Shown in pieces: positions 34,900 to 44,826 of a stretch of DNA of 64,000 nucleotides. A model generated the notes under the pieces. That model was not told the DNA's origin and searched no databases. It saw only the letters and a list, made by a program, of their open reading frames with translations. Each line of letters starts with the position of its first letter. The first letter of the stretch is position 1. The DNA comes from Chrysopilus asiliformis (taxonomy: Eukaryota; Arthropoda; Insecta; Diptera; Rhagionidae): contig OZ035963.1 of assembly GCA_964034945.1 (NCBI GenBank), positions 40,199,090-40,263,089 of the forward strand, read 5' to 3'. Both the position numbers and the translations under genes were made by a program.

Positions 34900-36340
34900 A
34901 GGACAGGATCTACAGTCGAAAATAGAGCGGACATATATTATTATATAAGTTAATAATTATTTTACATCGAAATTCGATTGGATATTACCTTCTCTTGTCC
35001 CCCATACCAATGGGATTTTTTTTATATAAAAATTTTGTCTATCCTCATATTAGCCCCTGGAAATTGTAGTTTTGCTTACATTGGAATTTGATGTTTTCGA
35101 AAACATAGAATGTTTCAAAAAATAAATATTAAACGAAAATTTTCAATACTGCGGTACTTTTTCCTATTGTTTAAAAATATTTCCAATTTATATGCTTTAC
35201 ACAACAGGAAAATCAGCCCGAAGCAATACTCCTGTGGCGAACGTTAAATTCGTAAAGCTGTCAGATCCGTGTTCTGCTTTGGTTTTAAGAGTTTACGAAA
35301 ATTCTATCATCAAGATTCAATAGGATCAATAAAATGCTCCCAAATATTACGCCTCGTTATCGTATCCTTGTTCGTCTTTTCAGTTATCTGTTCAGTTACC
35401 TTTGTGCCCAGGCTAATCTTTTATAAATCCAAAATTCAAATAAATTATCAGCCAATATCTCATGTAAAGGATACATAACACAATACATCCCTCACAAGAC
35501 TAAATTGGGCACATTATATAAGCCACACAGCCCTTTTTTGCATTGGCGTTGTTCTATCTATAAGGCAAACAAATTTAAAAAGGAAAACCCCCAAAATCAA
35601 GAAAGTAACCGAAACCATGTTGGAAAGCATTTTTTTACGTCGTTATTTTTTCAAATTCGCTTAAATCAAAGGGTATAAGATTTGTCGAAAATGTAAGATG
35701 TGTTATTATCCCTTTATAATTGAATTAGGCACAATTGCACAAATTTTAAAATTTATTTCACAATATCATATTTTCACTTACATAATATTGATTTTGATTA
35801 TTTAAAAAAGATTCTTTATATAATAATAAAGTTTTTTTTTTCAAATGAGAAAAAAATATATGATTTAATTTACGACCATTAGTTTTCTAAAACCGAATTG
35901 ACATAACGTTTTATTTATATATGTTTATTTATATACGAAAACTATTTAGATGAAAAAAGTATGCATGAACTTGTTACGAGTATTCAACGAGGAAAACAAA
36001 AGTTTTTTCCCCCTCTATTTCAAAGTTACTACGGATAGAAAAGCACAGCAGACATGCTAATTGGCAATAAAATCAAATCCTTGTATCTTCCGGCACCATT
36101 TGCTAGTCATAGCGCGTACCCTTTCCTTTCGAAAAAAATGAAATGTGATTGTGACAGACATAAAGAGAAAACTCATTTTCAAAACATTTAATATTGGCGT
36201 CAATGTCGTAGTCAAATTTTGTCTACATTGGTAATAGAGAAGAAAAAAACAAAAGAATTTGCATGTCGCAACCGAGTAAGAACCCTTTTGTTAACCACAT
36301 GAAGATGTCATTTAACAAGCCAACAAATTAATCATCCATT
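34900..36340. other. AT-rich spacer with one candidate membrane-anchor exon
   Basis: Only the frame at 35269-35478 (listed separately) stands out. The rest shows no motif. Confidence 0.4.
35269..35478 (+). CDS. Candidate first exon of a single-pass membrane protein, unrecognised
   Basis: 69-residue frame: a short basic-polar N-terminus (MFCFGFKSLRKFYHQDS), then a hydrophobic segment ILRLVIVSLFVFSVICSVTF (about residues 26-45), then a polar stretch. This is the layout of a type II signal anchor. A donor-like CAT|GTAAAG lies before the stop at 35463. In a genome this AT-rich a frame of this size with a clean transmembrane segment may still be chance; no family recognised and no downstream exon identified. 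Confidence 0.2.
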   Translation: MFCFGFKSLRKFYHQDSIGSIKCSQILRLVIVSLFVFSVICSVTFVPRLIFYKSKIQINYQPISHVKDT

Positions 36341-36349
36341 ATAACCCCA

Positions 36350-36620
36350 TCAACCATACCACTGCAAACTCTTAGTAATAGTTATATGTGGTTTAATCCA
36401 ATTGCCACTGTTGTCCCAACAATCGTAACGTGATTGCGTGATATTAAAATGGTTGTCTCTACTTCGATCTTCTACATTTTCATGTCCAGGCTTTTGTGTC
36501 TGGGAAAAATTACACGAAAATCGTGGAAAATTCACAAAGGACGAGGTTGTAATATGTTGTACAATAAGTTTGATAGTCGTTTCCACGTCTACAGTAGCTG
36601 CTTCTTCGTATAAGTTTTCA
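36350..36620 (-). CDS. Unrecognised minus-strand coding-like segment
   Basis: Open from before 36620 down to 36350: ADQIQSENLYEEAATVDVETTIKL, HITTSSFVNFPRFSC, QTQKPGHENVEDRSRDNHF, DCWDNSGNWIKPHITI, ending SLQWYG and stop. Composition is more balanced than the surrounding DNA and the frame continues upstream of the first Met (36586), so it may be a terminal exon or a transposon piece. No domain recognised. Confidence 0.25.
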
Positions 36621-37059
36621 CTTTGTATTTGATCCGCAAAAAACTTTTAGGACTTCAAGGATCCAAATTTACAGTTTAAGTTATCTAACTTTGCAAAACC
36701 TACCGAACAAATACATATTTGAAAAAGTTTTAAATTAAACAAAAGAGAAAATTAAACGAAACTAAGAAAATATTTTTTAAGCAACATTTAAATCACACAG
36801 TAAAATTCTCTCTTCGGTAAATGTTCTTAAATCGATTACAGTTTAGTTCACCTACACATTATATAAACAAACAAAAACACACCGCTATAGAAAAAGCAGA
36901 GTTCATACCTCTATTAAATTCTAATACGGACATGGTATTTTTCAAAGTAGTTAATTTTCATTTGCGAAAATTATTACAGGGAAATGATAATGCGACGGGT
37001 CAAAACTTTCTATAGATCTGTGCTTTTATGACAAAGTCAATTAAGTCGAAAATCGGCAT

Positions 37060-37830
37060 TTTTCAGGAGAGCGAAAATTGTACGAATCGACCCCTCTAGT
37101 GGGGCACTTTCGTACATGTCATGGGGAATCTATGGGAAGCATATATATATATATATACGAAATAAAACAAGAATCAAACATAAAAAGTTAAAAAACCAGT
37201 CTTTATTAAATTCAGCAAAAAAGCGCAAAAAAAATCTTTCAAATTGAGTCTTTTTAAGTAAATAACATAAAATAATTTAAAAAGGTAAAAAAAAACATAA
37301 AAATTAAAACAATTCTAAAATTAAAAATAAATAACTTCATAATAACGAAAAATACCTTTTCATCACTTCACATTATAAGTGCCCAAATCAATTGGAAATT
37401 TAAATATACCAAAAGTTCTAGCACGAATGTGCCCCATTTTTTTTGTACGAATGTGCCCCAAACCAAATAATACTGAATAAGTAACTTTTCTGGAAAACGG
37501 TAATACATAAACACGATTTTCATTCAACAAATTAATTTTTAGTCACTTTTCCTCACTAAAAAAAATATTGTTAGCTGTACTTACTGTGAAAAAATATATT
37601 ATATCACGACTGGAAAATAAGGGCACCAATTTATTTTTCGCGCGAAAAAACAGATAGGTCCTGGTTTTTCCACTCGCTGCAATGAAATTGAAATCAAACT
37701 TCGCTGACACGTGGCTGGGTTAATATACAGAAAAAACATGTGTGGACATGTTCTGAGTTGGAGCTATGGATTGAAAAATATTCGATGTACGAATGTGCCC
37801 CGCGTACGAATGGTGACCACTTTCCCCTAT
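37060..37830. repeat. Segment with iterated GTACGAATGTGCCCC motifs
   Basis: GGGGCACTTTCGTAC at 37100-37114 faces GTACGAATGTGCCCC at about 37443 and 37788, and near-copies at 37071 and 37805. The right margin reads CACTTTCCCCTATGTAAC. The organisation parallels the 27263-28226 element (ends with repeated G-rich boxes), so it may be another MITE of that type. A (AT)n run is at 37141-37157. Confidence 0.4.
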
Positions 37831-37950
37831 GTAACATAAAGGCTTTTACCAAAAAAAAATTAATTACCAAAACGTTGTATAATGTCGACTTTAGTTGATT
37901 TGCAAAAAAGATTTTATGTTTCAATAACCTTTCGAAATCATCATATCGTC

Positions 37951-38202
37951 GGCTAAAAGTGAAATTGTGCTAAGTCCATTATACCAAATTTGACAGAAGA
38001 ACAATAAAAAACCTTGTTAAATCATTTTAATTTTCATTTAAAGAAAACCGATTCTCATTTAAAGAAAACTGAGCCCAATTTTTCTCATTTCAAAAAAAAC
38101 TCTGTGTTATTGAAAGAGAATTAAAACGATTTAACAAGGTTTTCATTGCTCTTCTGAAATATTATACCAAATGGACTTAGCACAATTTCACTTTTAGCCG
38201 AC
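37951..38202. mobile_element. Foldback MITE, 252 bp, arms about 85 bp
   Basis: GGCTAAAAGTGAAATTGTGC...CCATTATACCAAATTTGACAG...CCTTGTTAAATC at the left is mirrored by GATTTAACAAGG...ATTATACCAAATGGACTTAGC...CACTTTTAGCC at the right with few differences. The loop is AT-rich. Target duplication not clear. Confidence 0.75.
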
Positions 38203-38534
38203 AATATGTAAACTTAGGAGTAAGCTTGTAAGAATTCTTAATTTGGTAAAAACCATAATTTCGACTTAAGAAGTTTTGTCAAAGCGAAAAATTACAGTTA
38301 GACGGTTTTTTTGCGGGAAATTTTTAACATAAGTTTTTTTACCAGAATTATTTTTAGAAGCTAACTATGTATAAAATAACCAATGTATACCTAAAATATT
38401 TTTCGAAAACCATTGTGTATCAAAACTCTACTTAACGCTTTGTAGCGCAACATGTTAGTTTTGAAGCAAATTTAGATTTTTGGCTTCGTTTTGCATAAAA
38501 AAATATTATTTGTTCAGCAAAAAAACGCATTTTT

Positions 38535-39049
38535 ATACCCGTATGGTGAAACCAAAGGGTATATTAACTTTGCCTTACCGTTTGTAACGCCAAGATCCCG
38601 TCATCGCACAAAAAAATGAATTACACCAGTGTGTTTAGAATGATAATAATATTTAATTTCTGCATGTCCGTCCGTCTGTCCGTCTGTCTGTCTGTCTGTC
38701 CGTCTGTCTGTCTGTCCGTTCCTCTGTCCGTCTGTCTGTCTGTGGCGCGGATTGCGGGCGCACGGATTGAGCTAGAGACTTGAAAGTTTGCACAGATCCG
38801 TTTTCATTAACGAACTTAGCCTCGCATTTTACGAAAAACGGATCTGCGCAAAATTTCAAGTCTCTAGCTCAATCCGTGCGCCCGCAATCCGCGCCACAGA
38901 TAGACGGACGGACGGACATGCTAAATTCAACTTTTTTTTATCATTCTAAATACACTGGTGTAATTCATTGTTATGTGTGATGACGGGATCTTGGCGTTAT
39001 AAATGGTAAGGCAAAGTTAATATAAACTTTGGTTTCACCATACGGGTAT
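38535..39049. mobile_element. Inverted pair of DINE-1-like 5' halves
   Basis: 38535-38805 is forward (ATACCCGTATGGTGAAACC to GCACAGATCCGTTTT) and 38806-39049 is its near mirror (CATTAACGAACTTAGCC...CGGATCTGCGC...ACCATACGGGTAT). Both outer tips are ATACCCG, so the two 3' halves are missing and the pair forms a 515-bp foldback with the GTCY blocks on each arm (38666-38742 and 38895-38918). Confidence 0.78.
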
Positions 39050-39394
39050 AAAAAAAATATTCTAATACTGTTAAATTTAGTGTTTTATATATAACTTTCA
39101 TATGAGAGCGCGGGACTCATCCTAGGTGTTTTTGTTTGTAAATTAACCCAGGATGATTAGGGTTAAATATCTCTCGGCCTTTTACAAGAGAGGTTTTTAG
39201 GTATGTTGCAGAACTACAACATGGCGACACAAAAGGTTAAGTTATTTAGGCGGTTTAATATCTCTGTATCTATTAGTCGTAGAAACATACCGAAAATACC
39301 AAAATAAAGTTCTTTAAGAGCATAACACGATTCTTGACATAACTCAAAATTTGCTTAAGTCGACTTAAGTGACTTTGTCATAAAAGCACAGATA

Positions 39395-40780
39395 TAATGC
39401 CGGGTTTTAAGTATCTGCCTTTTTCGCCCTCCTTTACCTCTTCGCCTAAACTTTTTAGTTCACAAATTGATTCATCTTTCACATTTTATTCTTTTTGAAT
39501 ATGAAGTACCTCTCCGATTGCCCTGATATTTTTTTGTTTTATAGGTAAGGGAGTTTTTGGGAGAAAAACATAAGTGGTGCCAAACCGTTAAGTTACCGTT
39601 ATATTTTTTTTTAAAACAAAAAGTATTTTTGCCTACCGGTTCTTCACACTTAATTTTTTTCTATATATTTTTTTGAAAACTATGACTTTCAGCGAAAAAA
39701 TTCGAACCGGTTTCATTAAAATCCGTTAACCCGTTACGGAGCTAGAATTTAAAAAAAAAATTATATTTTGTTTTTTTCTTTGTTTTTTTTCTTGTTTTTT
39801 TTGGATTGAAATTTTGGGAAATTATTTGTTGTAATGGTGGCTACTTACGAAAAAAAGTTCAAGCTTCTATCTCAGGGGGCACTTTTTGTTCCCTTATCCC
39901 TCTATGGCCTTTTATGTTGTTACTAGTGTTTTATATAGTGTTTTATTACATTAAGTAATAGGGCCCTTGAGTACCTTTGCTTGTAACTCAAAAACATATT
40001 TAGATGTTCAAAACTGAACTAATATCCTCTCAGAGATTAAAGGATCTTTAAAAATATTAAGAGAACACAAAAGCCGAAAAATCAATTTACAAGAAGCAAA
40101 TAAAAGTATAGTTAAATTTTCAAAACTTGCGAACTTAAAATAACCATTTGTGCAATATCGACAATACCTACACAGTTAAAAAAAATACAACATTGAAGGT
40201 TAACAATAAGGGTGCCAACCTTGACTGCTGCAAAAATACATCACCCATGTATATTTACACATAAAATATAAACTTGCAATACGAAGTGTAAAATGAAATT
40301 ACACTACTGTAAATAAAAAACTGAAATTTGGCATTACTCACAAGCTCTTAGGGTGAGCAAAATTTTTAACAAATCCAAAACAATTTTTTTTTTCGTTGTC
40401 CTGACGTCACATATGATAGTAGAACTCACCTTTAAAATAAGCTTTTTATGAATTTTTGAATGATAAATCTTTCAAGGATCAATTACTAAAAAATTTGACG
40501 ATGTACACAGTTAGTTTTTAACACATTTTTGTGTTCCATGGAGTCCACACATAAATAGTGTTGAACCATTGACACTTTTAATTGTAATTTTAGATAAACA
40601 CTTTAAGTGTTGAATTTTTTTAACACTTATCAGTCTTCACAGAGGGAAAAACAAAATTAATTTGGTAAAATTTTCTGCATTTTTACCGAATTAAAAGACT
40701 TACATGAAATGCATCTAACTATTATTCATTATTTTTAATAAAAAAATGAATAAAAATAATAAAAAAGAAGAAAAAAAAAA
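39395..40780. other. AT-rich spacer, nothing recognised
   Basis: Long A/T runs, no motif or clear repeat beyond TTTAACACTTAAAGTG-like near-palindromic phrases around 40500-40630. Confidence 0.45.
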
Positions 40781-40784
40781 TCGC

Positions 40785-40885
40785 GTGTAGCACCGTATGG
40801 GATTTGAACCGTCGTGTTTTTGGTTCTTAACATCTCTCGCTTGTGAATTCTGCGCGCCTTGCCACTGGGCTGCTTGCTCCTTTGG
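40785..40885 (-). ncRNA. tRNA-derived SINE (or tRNA pseudogene)
   Basis: On the minus strand: AGCCCAGTGGCAAGG (pol III box A), 45 bases, then GGTTCAAATCCC (perfect box B), then GTGCTACACGCGA and a T-rich run (TTTTTTTTT) that would terminate pol III. The cloverleaf arms do not pair well, which favours a SINE head over a working tRNA. The 68-residue frame across it is chance. Confidence 0.65.
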
Positions 40886-41459
40886 CGGAGCATAGTTAAA
40901 ATGCAACATGTCTATGTTCAAAAAATGTTTGCCAAACGACTTTTTTCACTTAACTTTTACATAATTTTAGCAAATCTTTTATTGGTTCGTAAGTTTATTG
41001 TTTTTATTTTTTACAACATTAATTATTAATAATAAAAATTGTTATTATTTATAATTTTTATTTAAAATATATTATTTTTATTTAAAAAATAATAATAATA
41101 AATTTATAAAAAACCCCTAAAAACAAAAAAAAAAGACCGCTGAGCGGGTCGAGTACCGATCTCGACTCGATTTTTTTTTCACATTTTTTAAGAAAATTAA
41201 AATCGTTATTATATTTTTATTTTTTTAATTCAATATTTCACTTTTTTGAACCCATATTTAACTTATTTATCCAAGACGCTTTGATTAAATTTGCCATATT
41301 TTTCTTTCTGTATAGTAACATTATTTTTAAGAAAATAAAACTTACTACTACATCATTTCCAATTAGCTTCAGATCTATAAAGAATTTTATTTTAAGACAC
41401 TCAAGTCCCAATTTGTTTGAAACTCGAAAGTGTTAAAGTCAGTTACACCGTTGCCAAAT

Positions 41460-41552
41460 CGGGGGTTTTAGCCCCCGTTTTGGGGTTTTTTTTAGCTCAC
41501 GGGGGGTGTTTTGGGGGTGCTTTTTATTTTTTGAAATCCAGGGGTTTTTTCA
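41460..41552 (+). repeat. G-run cluster (possible G-quadruplex)
   Basis: Runs GGGGG, GGGG, GGGGGG, GGGGG, GGGG and GGGGG within 90 bp on the plus strand in otherwise AT-rich DNA; also a short GGGGGTTTTAGCCCCC hairpin at 41461-41476. Confidence 0.6.
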
Positions 41553-42859
41553 GGGGGAAATCGTGATAGTTGAAATAAAAAATTTTCTGAATTCTTGTTT
41601 GATGTGAAACCTGTGTAAAGAATTTGCTTCACATGTTATAATTTAGCGTCATGACCCTTGTGTGTGCTACATAAAAATCAAATTTGGTTCACGTCGAATT
41701 TGATTTTTATGTACATTCGAAATACATTTTTGTTTTGTTTAATAGTGGATCTCCATTACTGAAGCATTCGACGTGTGCAAAAATATAGAGACACACTTAC
41801 GTAAAAAGGCCTTCGTAAAAAAGAGAGAGAACAACGTGTGCAAAAAAAATGCAATACGTCGCCAGATGTCGCATTTGTAGTTTTTTTTATAGGATGCACA
41901 CATCGCCAGATGTCGCGTTTGTAGATGAAGTTGAACGACTTTAACTTTTCCTATAAAGATCGTGTGCAACTATAAAATTAAACTCACAGATTCTCCGTAA
42001 ACAAATAGTGAGGTCCAATACATTTAAGTTGTGTTTTGACATTTCTTGTTTGACTGCTGTAAAATTACGCATAGTGGTTCGCGAATCACTACTTGCTTCT
42101 CAATTAATGGCCCAACCATTGCAGAAGAAACTCGGATCGCGTATACAACGTAATGCTCCAAAAACGCTCACCAATGCCCCATTTATGTCCCGATCAGGGA
42201 TCCCGTTTACACTACTATCGTAGTTTTACACTACTATTTCGAGATAATTTGACCTAACACTACTTACACTACTGAAAAACTCAAAACACTACCTTTTTCG
42301 CCCTATAAAAAACGTGCTACAAAGAAAGTTAATTTCTAGATTTGAAAAGTTCATTTATCTGGGGAAAATTAAAAAATATGTATATGTAATCATTCAGACT
42401 CTTTATCTAAAATATTTAAGTACTTTAGGCATTCCCTATGAAAAAGTGACTGACTAAACGCACTCAATTCTTGAACAAAAGGGACATATAATACTTAATG
42501 CCTTCCTTTAATTTTAATTTAAAAAAAAATGATTTTTGTACTAATATAAAAATGTACTGATATGATACCCAGTGAAAAAGCCAGGCCCGGCTCAACCTAA
42601 TATGCAGACCATGCAAGGCATGGGGGCGCCGAGATAAAGGGCGCAAGAAAAGTAAAATTTTAGAAACTTAAATAAATAAAATTGTTAACTTTTTTATACT
42701 TTATTATGTTGAACTATTATAATTCGTTAAACTTGTAATTATTTTATTTGTATTAATTATTTTACATAAAACGTTTTGTGCCTTTAAATTTATTTACTTA
42801 TCTGCCATATGTAGGTACACTTTTTTATACACTTTCTATTAAGTTGGATTGTCGCGACC

Positions 42860-43330
42860 TACCTACCTGGCTGGCTATGTGTCTATCTCTGGAATCTTTG
42901 GAACCTTATATCTCCGAAACTATGCAACCTAGGAAGATGAAATTTTCTCACCTTGCGTAGTTCCGGTGACAGTTCAATATTTTTACTACTCCATCCTTGT
43001 AAGGATAATGGAAGGTCCTGTAAGGATAACGCAAATATCCTTTTTCCCATTTTTTCCGGGAAAAACGAGCATTAGGGGGTTTTTGGCGTCGCTGTATCCG
43101 ATTCTGACATTTAAAATTCTGTAAGGATAATGGCATGCCCTGTAAGGATAACGTGAGTATCGGTTTTGCTCACATTTTCCGGGGAAAAAACTCATTCAGG
43201 GGTTTTTGGGGCCGCTGACTCCGACTCTGATATTTAAAATTCTGTAATGATAACGGAATGTCCTGCAAAGATAACGTGAGTTTCCTTTTGCTCAAATTTC
43301 CCGCGAAAGTTCTTTTCTGAAGGCTTTTCA
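42860..43330 (+). mobile_element. Fragment related to the satellite-bearing Helitron
   Basis: TATCTCCGAAACTATGCAACC then three monomers with TCCTGTAAGGATAACG...ATATCC, TTTTCCGGG and GGGGTTTTTGG, about 120 bp apart (starts near 43003, 43118 and 43236). The monomers are more diverged than those at 44.99 kb. A minus-strand relative is at 56068-56265. Confidence 0.65.
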
Positions 43331-43925
43331 AGACTAAAAAGTATAAAATAGAATAAAAACACTTTAAAAAACAAGTTTTATAACCTTATACACTTTCAAA
43401 ATGCACTAAAAAGTAAAAAACAAGTTCAAAGTTTCACAAAAAATGTTTTTATAAATTGCGTGTTGTTGTGAAAATATAAAGTGTGTGACGTTGCATTTGC
43501 TCTTGAATCTGTAATAACGGTTTCATACTGTGCAACGCAATACACTTTATATTTTGTGTAAAAAATAACTTGCATAGGGCGCATAGAACCATAGAGCCGG
43601 CGCTGGAAAAAGCTGTCTTTAAAGACATGACTTGTAGATGGTCTTCAACGAGAAGTACATACGAAAATCAATATGTTAGAAGGAAACATAAAACAAATCA
43701 GGGCAACGACGTGAAAACATCTAGCGGTAGGCATATAAAACTCTGGCAACGTGTTTTGACTGCGAAAGTAGCTGTCAGAAAAGAATTCCGTTCCGCCCGA
43801 GATTTTTTAGTTTTGGCTCTTTTATTCAGTGTTTGGTGTTTCTCGTTTTATTTATCTAAATTATTAAAGACGTTTTGTATTAAGTTTTTGTAAATATATT
43901 TGGTAATATTTGATTTTTTTCTACT

Positions 43926-44309
43926 ATGGAAAATTTGTCAAAAAGGCAACAAAAGCGAATTATTTCTGCTTTTGCCGCTAATCTTCGGTCAGAGGCAATG
44001 GCCGATTATAAAGAAAATTCCTCTTCTTCGAATCAGGAAGAAGTCCCCATAATTGATTTTGTTTGCGAAGAGATCTGCGAGGATACACTTATATTAGGAG
44101 AAAATGAAAGCTTTTTTATTGAAGACCCAGACTTTGCAGAGCTTGAAGACGATGACGAGGATATTCAGTATACAATATCTGATGAAATGGAGCTCTTGAA
44201 GTTAAAATTAGGTCACTGTGTGGGCGCGCGAAAAAAAACCCATCAGCGCCATCTGTTTTCCGGATTTAGTACTAATGAAGACATACTTTCAGACATATCT
44301 TTAAGATAG
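43926..44309 (+). CDS. Acidic 127-residue protein, unrecognised, transposon-borne
   Basis: MENLSKRQQKRIISAFAANL, a basic opening helix, then an acidic low-hydrophobic middle (DFVCEEICEDT, EDPDFAELEDDDEDIQY) and a C-terminus GHCVGARKKTHQRHLFSG. It ends 110 bp before the inverted end at 44418. Preceded in the next frame region by a 107-residue frame at 43570-43893 that is probably chance. The basic-then-acidic layout resembles N-terminal regions of ORFs in arthropod DNA transposons, but I cannot name a family. The frame is intact and lies inside candidate inverted ends. Confidence 0.4.
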   Translation: MENLSKRQQKRIISAFAANLRSEAMADYKENSSSSNQEEVPIIDFVCEEICEDTLILGENESFFIEDPDFAELEDDDEDIQYTISDEMELLKLKLGHCVGARKKTHQRHLFSGFSTNEDILSDISLR

Positions 44310-44373
44310 ACATAGACATGCTCTGTGCGTTGGTCTTGCGAGTGTCTTTACTTTGTCTTTAAGACTGGTATTG

Positions 44374-44395
44374 AAGACGTCTTTAAAGACGTCTT
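44374..44395. repeat. 22-bp perfect palindrome AAGACGTCTTTAAAGACGTC-TT
   Basis: Sits just inside the ACCCAGTGAAA end; the core GTCTTTAAAGAC also occurs at 43611-43622. Probably a subterminal transposase-binding site. Confidence 0.55.
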
Positions 44396-44517
44396 GAAGA
44401 CACCTTTCACTGGGTATGCAATAAAACATTAGACGGTAACATTCAAAATGTGTTGTCTCAATAAAACTCTAAATGACTGTTAAAAAAGTTGACACTACTG
44501 AAATCCCTCTGACACTA

Positions 44518-44739
44518 CTATTTTTCGATCAGTAACACTCCGCTTTTCACTTTTGGGGTGGGAACCTTGGTCCCGATCCTTGTAATATTCATGAACCCAG
44601 AACTTTCTCTTTTTTTCACGACACGGTCTTCATTGTCACTGTCACTTGTGCTATCTTCATCGAAAATTATATCGATTAGTAATTTTTCACTATCCGAATC
44701 CATTTCATGCCAATATTTATAGACGATGTCAACTGTCAC
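44518..44739 (-). CDS. Short acidic frame, unrecognised
   Basis: Minus-strand 73-residue frame: MTVDIVYKYWHEMDSDSEKL, LIDIIFDEDSTSDSDNEDR, then a basic end VVKKRESSGF and PTPKVKSGVLL. Ser/Asp-rich composition is unlike random AT-rich DNA. It lies between the ACCCAGTGAAA element and the Helitron. Could be a remnant of the outer element's coding region. Confidence 0.25.
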   Translation of the reverse strand: MTVDIVYKYWHEMDSDSEKLLIDIIFDEDSTSDSDNEDRVVKKRESSGFMNITRIGTKVPTPKVKSGVLLIEK

Positions 44740-44826
44740 ACGGTTGGGAGATTTTTTTGAAGTCTAGCTAATGTTTGAAAGTTGAGTGTTGTGGTCATGG
44801 AATAAGGTTCAAATTCCTATGACGTA

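Larger units (their letters stand above)
37015..39394. mobile_element. 2.4-kb composite element with inverted ends ATCTGTGCTTTTATGACAAA
   Basis: ATCTGTGCTTTTATGACAAA-GTCA-TTAAGTCGA at 37015-37049 recurs inverted at 39361-39393 with one mismatch. Nested inside are a GTACGAATGTGCCCC-rich segment (37060-37830), a foldback MITE (37951-38202) and an inverted DINE-like pair (38535-39049). No transposase of its own is visible; it is probably a non-autonomous element bloated by later insertions. Confidence 0.6.
42566..44418. mobile_element. Candidate element(s) with ATACCCAGTGAAA ends
   Basis: ATACCCAGTGAAAAAGCC at 42566 faces CCTTTCACTGGGTAT ending 44418. A second left-end-like sequence (GCGCTGGAAAAAGCTGTCTTTAAAGAC) at 43597 and the right-end GTCTTTAAAGAC at 44380 suggest the true element may be 43597-44418, next to an inverted fragment of the same end at 42566-42640. 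It contains the acidic frame 43926-44309. Superfamily unknown. Confidence 0.4.

Noticed and set aside
40785..40885. Functional tRNA gene
   Set aside because: A and B boxes are good but acceptor and T arms do not pair properly; SINE or pseudogene is more likely.
43570..43893. 107-residue plus-strand frame with a hydrophobic C-terminus
   Set aside because: Its start lies in an inverted copy of a transposon end also seen at 42580-42640; no motif supports coding.
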